A stretch of DNA of 64,000 nucleotides from Streptomyces sp. NBC_00239 (GTDB lineage Bacteria > Actinomycetota > Actinomycetes > Streptomycetales > Streptomycetaceae). A program made the position numbers and the translations under genes. Position 1 is the first letter of the stretch; each line of letters opens with the position of its first letter. The notes below the pieces were generated by a model. The model was not told the DNA's origin, ran no database searches, and was given only the letters and a program-made list of their open reading frames with translations. Where the stretch lies: NCBI RefSeq assembly GCF_036194065.1, contig NZ_CP108095.1, positions 7,316,001-7,380,000 of the forward strand, in the 5' to 3' direction. Positions 27,681 to 36,022 of this stretch are shown piece after piece.

Positions 27681-27722
27681 GGCCGGGCCCCGCAACCCTC
27701 CCCCCCTCCGCGGGGCCCGGCC
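27681..27722 (+). terminator. Strong hairpin between tdh and kbl
   Basis: GGCCGGGCCCCGC (27681-27693) and its exact complement (27710-27722) enclose a 16-base C-rich loop. Position inside the presumed operon suggests partial termination or mRNA processing that sets the tdh:kbl ratio. Confidence 0.6.
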
Positions 27723-27785
27723 CCCCATCTCGCCTCCCCGTCTCCTGACGTCTCTTCCGTCGCCCCGCCGCACAAGGAGCAGCAC

Positions 27786-28985
27786 ATGTTCGAGTCCGTA
27801 CGCGACGACCTCCGCGCCACCCTCGACGAGATCCGCGCCGCCGGCCTGCACAAGCCCGAGCGCGTCATCGGCACCCCGCAGAACGCCGCCGTCGCCGTCA
27901 CCGCCGGCGGCGCCCCCGGCGAGGTCCTCAACTTCTGCGCCAACAACTACCTCGGCCTCGCCGACCACCCCGAGGTCGTCGCCGCCGCGAAGGACGCCCT
28001 CGACCGCTGGGGCTACGGCATGGCCTCCGTCCGCTTCATCTGCGGCACCCAGGAGGTCCACAAGGAGCTCGAGGCACGCCTGTCGGCCTTCCTCGGCCAG
28101 GAGGACACGATCCTCTACTCCTCCTGCTTCGACGCCAACGGCGGCGTCTTCGAGACCCTGCTCGGCGCCGAGGACGCGGTCATCTCCGACGCCCTCAACC
28201 ACGCGAGCATCATCGACGGCATCCGGCTGAGCAAGGCCCGCCGCTTCCGCTACGCCAACCGCGACCTCGCCGACCTGGAGCAGCAGCTCAAGGACGCCAC
28301 CGAGGGCGGCGCCCGCCGCAAGCTGATCGTCACCGACGGCGTGTTCTCCATGGACGGCTACGTGGCCCCCCTCCGGGAGATCTGCGACCTCGCGGACCGC
28401 TACGACGCCATGGTCATGGTCGACGACTCGCACGCCGTCGGCTTCGTCGGCCCCGGCGGCCGCGGCACCCCCGAGCTGCACGGCGTCATGGACCGCGTCG
28501 ACATCATCACCGGCACCCTCGGCAAGGCCCTCGGCGGCGCCTCCGGCGGCTACGTCGCCGCCCGCGCCGAGATCGTCGCCCTGCTGCGCCAGCGCTCGCG
28601 CCCGTACCTGTTCTCCAACTCCCTCGCCCCGGTGATCGCCGCCGCCTCCCTCAAGGTCCTCGACCTGCTGGAGTCCGCGGGCGACCTGCGCGACCGGCTC
28701 GCCGAGAACACCAAGCTGTTCCGCACCAGGATGACCGAGGCCGGGTTCGAGATCCTGCCCGGCGACCACGCCATCGCCCCCGTCATGATCGGCGACGCCG
28801 CCGTGGCCGCCCGGATGGCCGAGCTGCTCCTGGAGCGCGGCGTCTACGTGATCGGCTTCTCCTACCCGGTGGTCCCGATGGGCCAGGCCCGCATCCGGGT
28901 CCAGCTCTCGGCCGCGCACTCCACCCAGGACGTCGAGCGGGCCGTCGCCGCGTTCGTCGACGCGAAGGCCGCCCTGGAGGCCTGA
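27786..28985 (+). CDS. kbl: Glycine C-acetyltransferase (2-amino-3-ketobutyrate CoA ligase)
   Basis: A 399-residue PLP enzyme of the alpha-oxoamine synthase family. [13 protein letters not shown], the substrate/PLP loop [31 protein letters not shown], and the PLP Lys in [15 protein letters not shown] are all present. ATG after AAGGAGCAGCAC. It converts 2-amino-3-ketobutyrate plus CoA to glycine and acetyl-CoA, completing the Tdh pathway. Confidence 0.95.
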   Translation: MFESVRDDLRATLDEIRAAGLHKPERVIGTPQNAAVAVTAGGAPGEVLNFCANNYLGLADHPEVVAAAKDALDRWGYGMASVRFICGTQEVHKELEARLSAFLGQEDTILYSSCFDANGGVFETLLGAEDAVISDALNHASIIDGIRLSKARRFRYANRDLADLEQQLKDATEGGARRKLIVTDGVFSMDGYVAPLREICDLADRYDAMVMVDDSHAVGFVGPGGRGTPELHGVMDRVDIITGTLGKALGGASGGYVAARAEIVALLRQRSRPYLFSNSLAPVIAAASLKVLDLLESAGDLRDRLAENTKLFRTRMTEAGFEILPGDHAIAPVMIGDAAVAARMAELLLERGVYVIGFSYPVVPMGQARIRVQLSAAHSTQDVERAVAAFVDAKAALEA

Positions 28986-28997
28986 CACAATGGCAGG

Positions 28998-29912
28998 GTG
29001 ATCGACCCCCGCCGGCTGCGCATCCTGCGGGCCGTGGCGGACCACCGTACGGTGACCGCCGCGGCCGCCGCGCTGTACCTGACCCCCTCGGCCGTCTCCC
29101 AGCAGCTCGCCGCGCTGGAGCAGGAGACCGGGCACGCCCTCTTCTCCCGCAGCGGCCGCGGGGTCCGCCTGACCGCCGCCGGCGAGATCCTGCTCGGCCA
29201 CACCCACGAGGTGCTGGCCCAACTGGAACGGGCCGAGGCCGAGCTCGCCGCGTACGCGGGCGGCGCCGCGGGCGAGGTGACCGTGGCGGCCTTCGCCACC
29301 GGCATCGCCGAGGTCCTGGCACCCGTACTCGCCCGGCTCGGGCACGAGCACCCCGGCATCCGGGTCCGGGTCCGCGACGCCGAGGGCGACCAGAGCCTGC
29401 CCCTGCTGCTCGACGGCGAGGCCGACCTCGCGCTCGCCGTCGAATACCGCGGCGGCCCCGGCGCCGACGACGGCCGGCTCTCCCTCGTCCCCCTGTACGC
29501 CGAACCCTTCGACGTCGTCCTGCCCGGCTCGCACCCCCTGGCCATGCACCCCGCCGTCTCGCTGGCCGAGCTCGCCGACAGCGACTGGATCGGCCAGAGC
29601 CCCGGCAACCCCTGCCACGACGTGGTCGTACTCGCCTGCGAACTGGCCGGCTTCCAGCCCCGGCTGGTGCACTCCTCCGACGACTTCCGGGCCGTCGTGG
29701 CCCTGGCGGGCGCGGGCGCCGGCGTCGCCCTCGTCCCGCGCTCGGCACTGCGCGGCATGGAACTCAAGGAGACCGTCGTGCGGCCCGTCACCGGGCAGGC
29801 GGCCACCCGGCGGGTCTTCGCCGCCGTCCGCCGCGGCGCCCAGAGCCACCCGCTCCTGCGCCCGGTCCTCGACGCGCTGCGGCACGAGGCCGCGAGCCTG
29901 TCGACGGGCTGA
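28998..29912 (+). CDS. LysR-family transcriptional regulator next to tdh-kbl
   Basis: A 304-residue protein with GTG start 12 bases after kbl. N-terminal winged HTH (TVTAAAAALYLTPSAVSQQL, FSRSGRGVRLTAAGE), then a periplasmic-binding-like effector domain (residues about 90-300). It is likely co-transcribed with tdh-kbl and may regulate threonine catabolism, but many LysR genes control divergent targets instead. Effector unknown. Confidence 0.88.
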   Translation: MIDPRRLRILRAVADHRTVTAAAAALYLTPSAVSQQLAALEQETGHALFSRSGRGVRLTAAGEILLGHTHEVLAQLERAEAELAAYAGGAAGEVTVAAFATGIAEVLAPVLARLGHEHPGIRVRVRDAEGDQSLPLLLDGEADLALAVEYRGGPGADDGRLSLVPLYAEPFDVVLPGSHPLAMHPAVSLAELADSDWIGQSPGNPCHDVVVLACELAGFQPRLVHSSDDFRAVVALAGAGAGVALVPRSALRGMELKETVVRPVTGQAATRRVFAAVRRGAQSHPLLRPVLDALRHEAASLSTG

Positions 29913-29963
29913 CCCCGGCGGACCGGACGGACGCGACCCCGGTACGCGCGAACCGGCCGTGCG

Positions 29964-30033
29964 GCGGCACGGCGGTCGCGGCAGGGCGGTTGTGGCAGGG
30001 CGGTTGCGGCGCGGCGGTTGCGGCACGGCCGCC
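29964..30033. repeat. 14-bp tandem repeat, five units
   Basis: Five consecutive 14-base units close to GCGGCAGGGCGGTT (units at 29964, 29978, 29992, 30006 and 30020) in the gap between two converging LysR genes. Confidence 0.75.
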
Positions 30034-30056
30034 CGACGGTCCGGTCGGCGCGGCGG

Positions 30057-30998
30057 TCAGTCCTGCGGGCCGCGGCCCGCGACCTCCTCGGGCGAGGTGC
30101 CCGGATGCCCCGAGGTGCGGGCGACGTCGTGGACCGCCTCGGCGAAGGCGCACAGCAACGGCGTCTCGTTGCCGCGCTTCCAGACCAGCCCCCAGTCCAG
30201 CGGCGGCGCGTCCGTGATCGGGATGTACGAGAGGTCCGGCCGCAGGTAGAAGCGCATCACCTGGGCGCCCACCGGGTACGCGCCCTTGCCGGCGGCGATC
30301 AGGGCGAGCCCCTCCTGGAGCGAGCTGGCCTGCGGGCCCTTGCGGGGTGGCTCCGGCGCGGCGCCCTCCCGCAGCGACCGCGACCGGGACCAGTACTCCG
30401 GCATGGTCGGGGTCTGGATCATGGTGAGGCCGGCCAGGTCGGCGAGGGTCAGCGTGCTGCGCGCGGCCAGCGGGTGACCGGAGGAGATCGCCAGCACCCG
30501 GGGCTCGCGCACCACCGGCGGGCCCGCCGTCAGGTCCTCCTCCAGGACCGGGAAGCTCGCGTTCATCAGATCCAGCTCGCCCGCCCGCACCGGCTGCTGC
30601 GCCACCCCGAAGGCGTACTCGCGCAGCTGGATCTCGCATTCCGGGTGCGTCGCGCGGAAGGCGTCCGCTGCGAGGACGAAGAGCTGGCCCCAGAGCGCGC
30701 CGACGAATCCGACCCGCAGCGTCCCGGTGGTGCCGTGCGCGGTCGCCACGGCCCGCCGGAACGCCTCCGCGATGGCGTGGTGGTGCGGGGCGAGGTCGTC
30801 GCGCAGCTGCTCGCCGAGCGGGGTCAGCGCCACCTGGCGGCTCGTGCGGATGAACAGCGGAGCGCCGATCCGGCGCTCCAGCTTCTTGATGGTCTGGCTG
30901 ATGTGCGCGCGGGAGACCGTCAGCCGCTCGGCGGCGCGTCCGAAGTGCAGCTCCTCGGCGAGGACCAGGAACCCGTCCAGTTCGTGCCGCTCAAGCAT
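30057..30998 (-). CDS. LysR-family transcriptional regulator
   Basis: A 313-residue protein. ATG at 30998 is favoured (GGGAG six bases upstream) over the adjacent GTG at 31001. HTH in FGRAAERLTVSRAHISQTIK, then RTSRQVALTPLGEQL and a substrate-binding domain ending near residue 290. No adjacent metabolic gene points to a target. Confidence 0.88.
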   Translation of the reverse strand: MLERHELDGFLVLAEELHFGRAAERLTVSRAHISQTIKKLERRIGAPLFIRTSRQVALTPLGEQLRDDLAPHHHAIAEAFRRAVATAHGTTGTLRVGFVGALWGQLFVLAADAFRATHPECEIQLREYAFGVAQQPVRAGELDLMNASFPVLEEDLTAGPPVVREPRVLAISSGHPLAARSTLTLADLAGLTMIQTPTMPEYWSRSRSLREGAAPEPPRKGPQASSLQEGLALIAAGKGAYPVGAQVMRFYLRPDLSYIPITDAPPLDWGLVWKRGNETPLLCAFAEAVHDVARTSGHPGTSPEEVAGRGPQD

Positions 30999-31244
30999 CA
31001 CGCACTCCCATCAGGCGCCGCATCGGTAATCCAGAGTGATCGATTGTTGCAGCTTTCGGCGTTGTTCCTGGTGAGCGGCTTGAGGGAGGCTGTACGCGGA
31101 GCGCCGACGCTGTCCTGACCGATGGGTTACCCACGGCTTTGTGCCGCTCCGCCCCCGCCGCGCGTGCTGTCCTCTCGCACCCGCGGCGCCCCGACGCGTG
31201 GCGCGGGCGTACGGGGGACCGGGCGGGTCGTCGGGAACGGGGGT

Positions 31245-32033
31245 TCAGACGACCTGCACCTCGACGCCCGCGTCGCGGAACCCGTCCACCGTCGCCGGCG
31301 CCACCGACGCGTCCGTGACCAGTACGTCGACCCGGGCCGCCGGGCAGATCCGGGCGAAGGCGCGGCGCCCCAGCTTGCTGGAGTCCGTGGCCACCACCAC
31401 CCGCCGGGCCCGCTCGCACAGCAGCCGGTTGATCGCCGCTTCGTCCTGGTCGTGCGCGTACGCCCCGTCCCGCGGGTCGAAGGCGTCGACGCCCAGCACC
31501 GCGGTGTCCAGGGTGATCTGCCCCAGCACCCCGTCGGCGAGCGGCCCGGTCAGCTCGTACGTCTGGGGCCGCGCCACGCCACCCGTCACCACCACCTTGA
31601 ACTGCGGCCGGATGGCCAGCTCGGCGGCGATGTTCAGGGCGTTGGTCACCACCGTGAGGGTGACGGTGCCGGCCGCCCCGCCCGCCAGGTCCGGGCGGGC
31701 CGCCAGCGCCCGCGCCACCTCGGTGGTGGTGGTGCCGCCGGTCAGGCCCACCACCTCGCCGGGTGCGATCAGTTCCGCCACCGCGGCGCTGATGCGCTGC
31801 TTCTCGGCCGCGCGCCGCGAGCTGCGGTAGCGCAGCGGGAGTTCGTACGACACGCCGTGTACGACGGCGCCGCCCCGGGTACGCACCAGGAGCTGCTGCT
31901 CGGCCAGCTGGTCGAAGTCGCGACGGACCGTGGCGGCGGACACGCCGAGCTCAGTGGCGGTGGCGTCCACGTCGAGGCGCCCGCGCTCCACGAGCAGGTC
32001 CATCAGGGTCTTCCAGCGGGCGTCGCGGGACAT
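31245..32033 (-). CDS. DeoR/GlpR-family repressor of the sugar module
   Basis: A 262-residue protein. ATG at 32033 follows GGAGG. DeoR-type HTH at residues about 5-60 (LDVDATATELGVSAATVRRD, LLVRTRGGAVVHG) and the DeoRC sugar-phosphate sensor (LTGGTTTTEVARAL, VVTNALNIAAEL, VDAFDPRDGAYAHDQDEAAI, ATDSSKLGRRAF). It diverges from the isomerase/aldolase genes, with CAAG/CTTG half-sites in between, so it probably represses them until a sugar phosphate binds. Confidence 0.9.
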   Translation of the reverse strand: MSRDARWKTLMDLLVERGRLDVDATATELGVSAATVRRDFDQLAEQQLLVRTRGGAVVHGVSYELPLRYRSSRRAAEKQRISAAVAELIAPGEVVGLTGGTTTTEVARALAARPDLAGGAAGTVTLTVVTNALNIAAELAIRPQFKVVVTGGVARPQTYELTGPLADGVLGQITLDTAVLGVDAFDPRDGAYAHDQDEAAINRLLCERARRVVVATDSSKLGRRAFARICPAARVDVLVTDASVAPATVDGFRDAGVEVQVV

Positions 32034-32111
32034 CCGGACCTCCGTGTTCCTCGTCTGTGATCGCCGGCGCGTCGTACCTGCCGACCCTAGCTCAGGCAAT
32101 TCCTCCCTGAG

Positions 32112-32159
32112 ATGCTTGAAGTTGCTCGAAACCAAGCGCTAACTTGCAAGAACAAGCAT
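32112..32159 (+). promoter_or_regulatory. Promoter/operator of the SIS-aldolase operon
   Basis: ATGCTTG (32112-32118) and CAAGCAT (32153-32159) form an interrupted palindrome bracketing a promoter-like pair TTGAAG-N18-TAACTT (32116-32121, 32140-32145). Further CAAG/CTTG half-sites, including the 8-base palindrome CTTGCAAG, lie inside. A natural binding region for the divergent DeoR protein. Confidence 0.6.
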
Positions 32160-32185
32160 TGCAGCCCGAGAGGGAGTCACCCGCC

Positions 32186-33076
32186 ATGAGTCATGCCGCC
32201 GACGAACTGAGCACGCAGCCCGACTGCTGGCAGCGCGCCGCCGAACTAGCCCCCGCCCACCGGGACATGCTCCCCGCCCCGGGCGAGCGCGTCGCCATCA
32301 CCGGCTGCGGCACCTCATACTTCATGGCCCGGGCCGCGGCCGCGCTGCGCGAAGCCGCCGGGCTCGGCGAGACCGACGCCTTCCCCGCCTCGGAGTTCCC
32401 CACCGGCCGCCGCTACGACCGGGTGATCGCCCTCACCCGCTCCGGCACCACCACGGAGGTGCTCGACCTGCTGGCCGGCCTGCGCGGCCGCACCCGTACC
32501 ACCGCCGTCATCGGCGACCCCGACACGCCGGTCGCCGCCCTCGCCGACGACCTCGCCGTGCTCGCCTTCGCCGACGAGCGGTCCGTGGTCCAGACCCGCT
32601 TCGCCACCACCGCCTTCACCCTGCTGCGCGCCCACTTCGGGGAGCACCGGGCCGAGGCCGTCGCCGACGCCCGCACCGCGCTCGCCCAGCCGCTGCCCGA
32701 GGGGCTCGCCGAGTGCCGCCAGTTCACCTTCCTCGGCCGCGGCTGGACGGTGGGCCTTGCCGAGGAGGCCGCCCTCAAGATGCGCGAGGCGTCCCTGTCC
32801 TGGGCCGAGGCGTACCCGGCGATGGAGTACCGCCACGGGCCGATCAGCGTCACCGGTGAGGACAGCGCCACCTGGATGTTCGGCGAGGCCCCCGTGGGCC
32901 TTCCCCAACAGGTGGCCGCCACCGAGGGCCGCTGGATCCAGGGCGTCCTGGATCCGCTCGCCGAACTGGTCCGGGCGCAGAGCCTCGCGCTGGCCGTCGC
33001 CGCGCGCCGCGACCTCGACCCGGACAGCCCCCGCCACCTGACCCGCTCCGTGATCCTGGCCGGGGAGGTCCGATGA
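32186..33076 (+). CDS. SIS-domain sugar isomerase/deaminase-like protein
   Basis: A 296-residue protein with ATG at 32186. Two SIS domains: GERVAITGCGTSYFMARAAA and ALTRSGTTTEVLDLL in the first, GRGWTVGLAEEAALKMREAS and YRHGPISVTGED in the second, as in GlmS-type and AgaS-type isomerases. No glutamine amidotransferase domain. Probably acts on an amino-sugar phosphate. Its stop overlaps the aldolase start (ATGA). Confidence 0.87.
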   Translation: MSHAADELSTQPDCWQRAAELAPAHRDMLPAPGERVAITGCGTSYFMARAAAALREAAGLGETDAFPASEFPTGRRYDRVIALTRSGTTTEVLDLLAGLRGRTRTTAVIGDPDTPVAALADDLAVLAFADERSVVQTRFATTAFTLLRAHFGEHRAEAVADARTALAQPLPEGLAECRQFTFLGRGWTVGLAEEAALKMREASLSWAEAYPAMEYRHGPISVTGEDSATWMFGEAPVGLPQQVAATEGRWIQGVLDPLAELVRAQSLALAVAARRDLDPDSPRHLTRSVILAGEVR

Positions 33077-33954
33077 CCCTCGCCGCCACCGGCACCCTCG
33101 TGGCCGAAGCCGCCGCCGGGCGCCGCGCCGTCGCCGCCTTCAACATCATCACCCTCGAACACGCCGAGGCCGTGATCGCCGGCGCCGAGGCCGTCCGCGC
33201 CCCGGTGGTCCTCCAGGTCAGCGAGAACGCCGTCAAGTACCGGCAGGGCCAGGTGCTTCCGCTGGCCCGCGCGGCCGCCGCCGCGGCCGAGGCCGCCGAG
33301 GTGCCCGTCGCCCTCCACCTCGACCACGTCAAGAGCGCCGAACTGCTGCGCCAGGCCGCCTCGGCGGGTTTCACCTCGGTCATGTTCGACGCCGCCCACC
33401 TGACGTACGCGCAGAACCTGGCGGCCACCCGCAGCGCCGCGGAATGGGCCCACGCCAACGGCCTGTGGATCGAGGCCGAACTCGGCGAGGTCGGCGGCAA
33501 GGGCGGCGCGGCGCCGCTCGACGCGCACGCGCCCGGCGCCCGTACCGACCCCGAGGAGGCCCGGGAGTTCGTCGCCGCGTCCGGGGTCGACGCGCTCGCC
33601 GTCGCCATCGGCTCCACGCACGCCATGACCACCCGTACCGGCGTCCTCGACCACGGCCTGCTGGCCCGGCTCGCCGCGGCCGTGGACGTACCGCTGGTGC
33701 TGCACGGCTCCTCCGGGCTGCCGGACGGGGAACTCGCCGCGGCCGTCGCCGGCGGCATCACCAAGGTCAACATCGGCACGGCGCTCAACGTGGCCATGAC
33801 CGACGCGATCCGCGCCTACCTCGACGCCCACCCCAGCGCCGCCGACACCCGTACCTACCTGTCGGTGGGCCGCGCGGCCATGGCCCGTACGACCTCCGAG
33901 CTGATCACGGCCCTCGGCGCGGGACTGCCCCTGACGGAATCCGTACGGGTCTGA
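33073..33954 (+). CDS. Class II ketose-bisphosphate aldolase (KbaY/GatY/Fba family)
   Basis: A 293-residue protein: FNIITLEHAEAVI, zinc His in VALHLDHVKSAELL, FDAAHLTYAQNLAATRS, EAELGEVGGKGG, zinc His residues in IGSTHAMTTRTG and LVLHGSSGLPDG, and TKVNIGTALNVAMTDAI. Family members cleave tagatose- or fructose-1,6-bisphosphate; pairing with a SIS protein and DeoR suggests an amino-sugar/tagatose route. No kinase or transporter is adjacent, so the pathway must be completed elsewhere. Confidence 0.88.
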   Translation: MTLAATGTLVAEAAAGRRAVAAFNIITLEHAEAVIAGAEAVRAPVVLQVSENAVKYRQGQVLPLARAAAAAAEAAEVPVALHLDHVKSAELLRQAASAGFTSVMFDAAHLTYAQNLAATRSAAEWAHANGLWIEAELGEVGGKGGAAPLDAHAPGARTDPEEAREFVAASGVDALAVAIGSTHAMTTRTGVLDHGLLARLAAAVDVPLVLHGSSGLPDGELAAAVAGGITKVNIGTALNVAMTDAIRAYLDAHPSAADTRTYLSVGRAAMARTTSELITALGAGLPLTESVRV

Positions 33955-34030
33955 CCCGGCGGGGGTGCGGCGGGGCCCGGAAGGGTCCGCACCCGTACGC
34001 CTGACCACCCGTACGTCTCAGGCCGTACGG

Positions 34031-34075
34031 GTACCCGTACGACCCGCACCCCCGTGCCACGGGTCGTACGGGTAC
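34031..34075 (+). terminator. 15-bp stem terminator after the aldolase
   Basis: GTACCCGTACGACCC (34031-34045) and its exact complement (34061-34075) with a 15-base loop. The left arm overlaps a second perfect palindrome CGTACGGGTACCCGTACG at 34024-34041, so two alternative folds are possible. Confidence 0.7.
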
Positions 34076-34100
34076 GGCCGTCACGCCCCTTCCGGATTCC

Positions 34101-34114
34101 TGGAACAGGTTCTA
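34101..34114 (+). promoter_or_regulatory. KstR-like TetR operator upstream of the acyl-CoA dehydrogenase
   Basis: TGGAACAGGTTCTA fits the TnnAACnnGTTnnA consensus described for mycobacterial KstR. It lies 66 bases before the GTG start. A second match is at 62138-62151. Confidence 0.5.
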
Positions 34115-34179
34115 CTCTGTGCGCCGTCGAGCAGGGACGATGCCGAGCACAGAGCAGCAGCCAGACTCCTGGAGGGGCC

Positions 34180-35370
34180 GTGCACCTCGAATACACGCCT
34201 GAACAGCAGCAGTTGCGCGCGGAGCTGCGCGCCTACTTCGCGGAGCTGGTCCCGGAGGACGTGTACGCCCGCTACGAGGACTCGGCCGCGCAGAAGCGCT
34301 ACTACCGCGAGACCATCCGCCGACTGGGCGCGGACGGCTGGCTCGGGGTCGGCTGGCCCACGGAGTACGGTGGCCGCGGCATGTCGCCCATGGACCAGTT
34401 CATCTTCTTCGACGAGGCCGCACAGGCCGTGGTCCCGCTGCCGCTGATGGCGCTCAACACCGTCGGGCCCACGATCATGCAGTTCGGCACCGAGGAGCAG
34501 AAGGCGTACTTCCTCCCGAAGATCCTCGCCGGCGAGATCGACTTCGCGATCGGCTACAGCGAGCCCGACGCCGGCACCGACCTCGCCGCCCTCAAGTGCA
34601 AGGCCGTGCGCGAGGGCGACGAGGAGACCGGCACGTACGTCGTCAACGGCCAGAAGATCTGGACCACCAACGGCGACACCGCCGACTGGGTCTGGCTCGC
34701 GGTCCGCACCGACCCGGACGCGCCCGCCCACAAGGGCATCACCATGCTCCTGGTCCCCACCACCGACCCCGGCTACAGCTGCACCCTCATCAACACCCTG
34801 GCCTCGCACGACACCACCGCCAGCTACTACGAGGACATCCGCGTCCCGGCCTCCCGCCGGGTCGGCCAGGAGAACAAGGGCTGGCGCCTGATCACCAACC
34901 AGCTCAACCACGAGCGCGTCACCCTCGCCGCCCACGGCACCATGGCCATCCGCGCCCTGCACGACGTACAGCGCTGGGCCGCCGCCACCAAACTCGCCGA
35001 CGGCCGCCGCGTCATCGACCTCGGCTGGGTCCGCGGCCGCCTCGCCCGCACCCACGCCCGCCTCGACGCGATGAAGCTCCTCAACTGGCAGATGGTGAAC
35101 GCCGTCCAGGCCGGCACCCTCACCCCGCAGGACGCCTCCGCCGTCAAGGTCTACGGCTCCGAGGCCCGCCGCGACGCCTACGCCTGGCTGATGGAGATCG
35201 CCGCCGCCGCCGGCCCCCTCAAGGACGGCTCCGCGGGCGCGGTCCTCCACGGCGAACTGGAACGCGGCTACCGCAGCGCCGTCATCTTCACCTTCGGCGG
35301 CGGCAACAACGAGATCCAGCGCGAAATCATCTCCTGGATAGGCCTCGGCATGCCCAGGGTCCGCCGCTGA
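34180..35370 (+). CDS. Acyl-CoA dehydrogenase
   Basis: A 396-residue flavoenzyme with GTG start four bases after GGAGGGG. N-terminal helical domain (LGVGWPTEYGGRGMSPMDQF), middle FAD domain (IGYSEPDAGTDLAALKCKAV, INGQKIWTT-like VVNGQKIWTTNGDTADW), C-terminal domain ending EIQREIISWIGLGMPR. It resembles the FadE/ChsE branch used on branched or steroid side-chain acyl-CoAs more than short-chain enzymes. Catalyses alpha,beta-desaturation. Monocistronic between two hairpins. Confidence 0.92.
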   Translation: MHLEYTPEQQQLRAELRAYFAELVPEDVYARYEDSAAQKRYYRETIRRLGADGWLGVGWPTEYGGRGMSPMDQFIFFDEAAQAVVPLPLMALNTVGPTIMQFGTEEQKAYFLPKILAGEIDFAIGYSEPDAGTDLAALKCKAVREGDEETGTYVVNGQKIWTTNGDTADWVWLAVRTDPDAPAHKGITMLLVPTTDPGYSCTLINTLASHDTTASYYEDIRVPASRRVGQENKGWRLITNQLNHERVTLAAHGTMAIRALHDVQRWAAATKLADGRRVIDLGWVRGRLARTHARLDAMKLLNWQMVNAVQAGTLTPQDASAVKVYGSEARRDAYAWLMEIAAAAGPLKDGSAGAVLHGELERGYRSAVIFTFGGGNNEIQREIISWIGLGMPRVRR

Positions 35371-35413
35371 CCCCCGTACAGCGGCCGCGTACCCCGGCCG
35401 ACGACCACGACGC

Positions 35414-35440
35414 GCTCCCTGCCGGAATCCGGCAGGGAGC
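35414..35440. terminator. Bidirectional terminator
   Basis: Perfect 12-bp stem GCTCCCTGCCGG with 3-base loop AAT between the converging acyl-CoA dehydrogenase and lectin genes. Confidence 0.85.
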
Positions 35441-35455
35441 CCATCGGCGGAGTGT

Positions 35456-35977
35456 CTAGCCGAAGTACCACTTCTGGTCGTCGTTCCCGTTGCACGACCA
35501 CTGGACGGCGCGCTCGCCCCGGTTCGGATTCGCGCCCCAGATGCCGAGGCAGAACCCGGAGTGCTTGTTCACGAAGCGGTAGCCGCCGCCGGAAGCCGGA
35601 GTGATGCTCCACTTCTGGTCGTCGTTCCCGTTGCACTGCCACTGGATGGCCTCGGCGCCGAGGTCCGTCGAGGCTCCCCGGATACCGAGGCACAGCCCGT
35701 TCTCGTTCTTCACCGTGCTGTACGAACCGGCCGAGCCCCAGAAGTTCCACTGCTGGTCGGCGTTTCCGTTGCAGTCCCACTGGATGGCGGTACGGCCCCA
35801 CTCGCCGCCGCCACCGTTGATGCCCAGGCACAGGTCGGAGTTCCAGTTGAGGATCTGGTTGGTGGCCGAGGCCCGTGCCGGGGCCGCGCCCGCGGCCGGA
35901 GCGCCGGCGAGGCCCACGCCGGTCAGGAGCGCGAGCCCGCCGGCCACTGCGGCGGTCTTTCCAAGAAGACGAGTCAT
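35456..35977 (-). CDS. Secreted ricin-type beta-trefoil lectin
   Basis: A 173-residue protein: signal peptide (KTAAVAGGLALLTGVGLAGA, cleavage near GAA-PAR) and one complete beta-trefoil with three QxW repeats (QQWNFW, QKWSIT, QKWYFG), each with a C-L-G-I motif and a partner W-x-C. ATG after GGGGAAAG. No catalytic domain, so it is a free carbohydrate-binding protein. A similar but diverged lectin is at 59787. Confidence 0.9.
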   Translation of the reverse strand: MTRLLGKTAAVAGGLALLTGVGLAGAPAAGAAPARASATNQILNWNSDLCLGINGGGGEWGRTAIQWDCNGNADQQWNFWGSAGSYSTVKNENGLCLGIRGASTDLGAEAIQWQCNGNDDQKWSITPASGGGYRFVNKHSGFCLGIWGANPNRGERAVQWSCNGNDDQKWYFG

Positions 35978-36022
35978 GAGCTTTCCCCTCGAACGCGATG
36001 CGGTGCTGTTCGGTGACCGAGC

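Noticed and set aside
27477..30026. Antisense open frame of ~850 codons over kbl and the LysR gene
   Set aside because: Shadow of two conserved genes; composition is Gly/Val/Arg biased and has no domain character.
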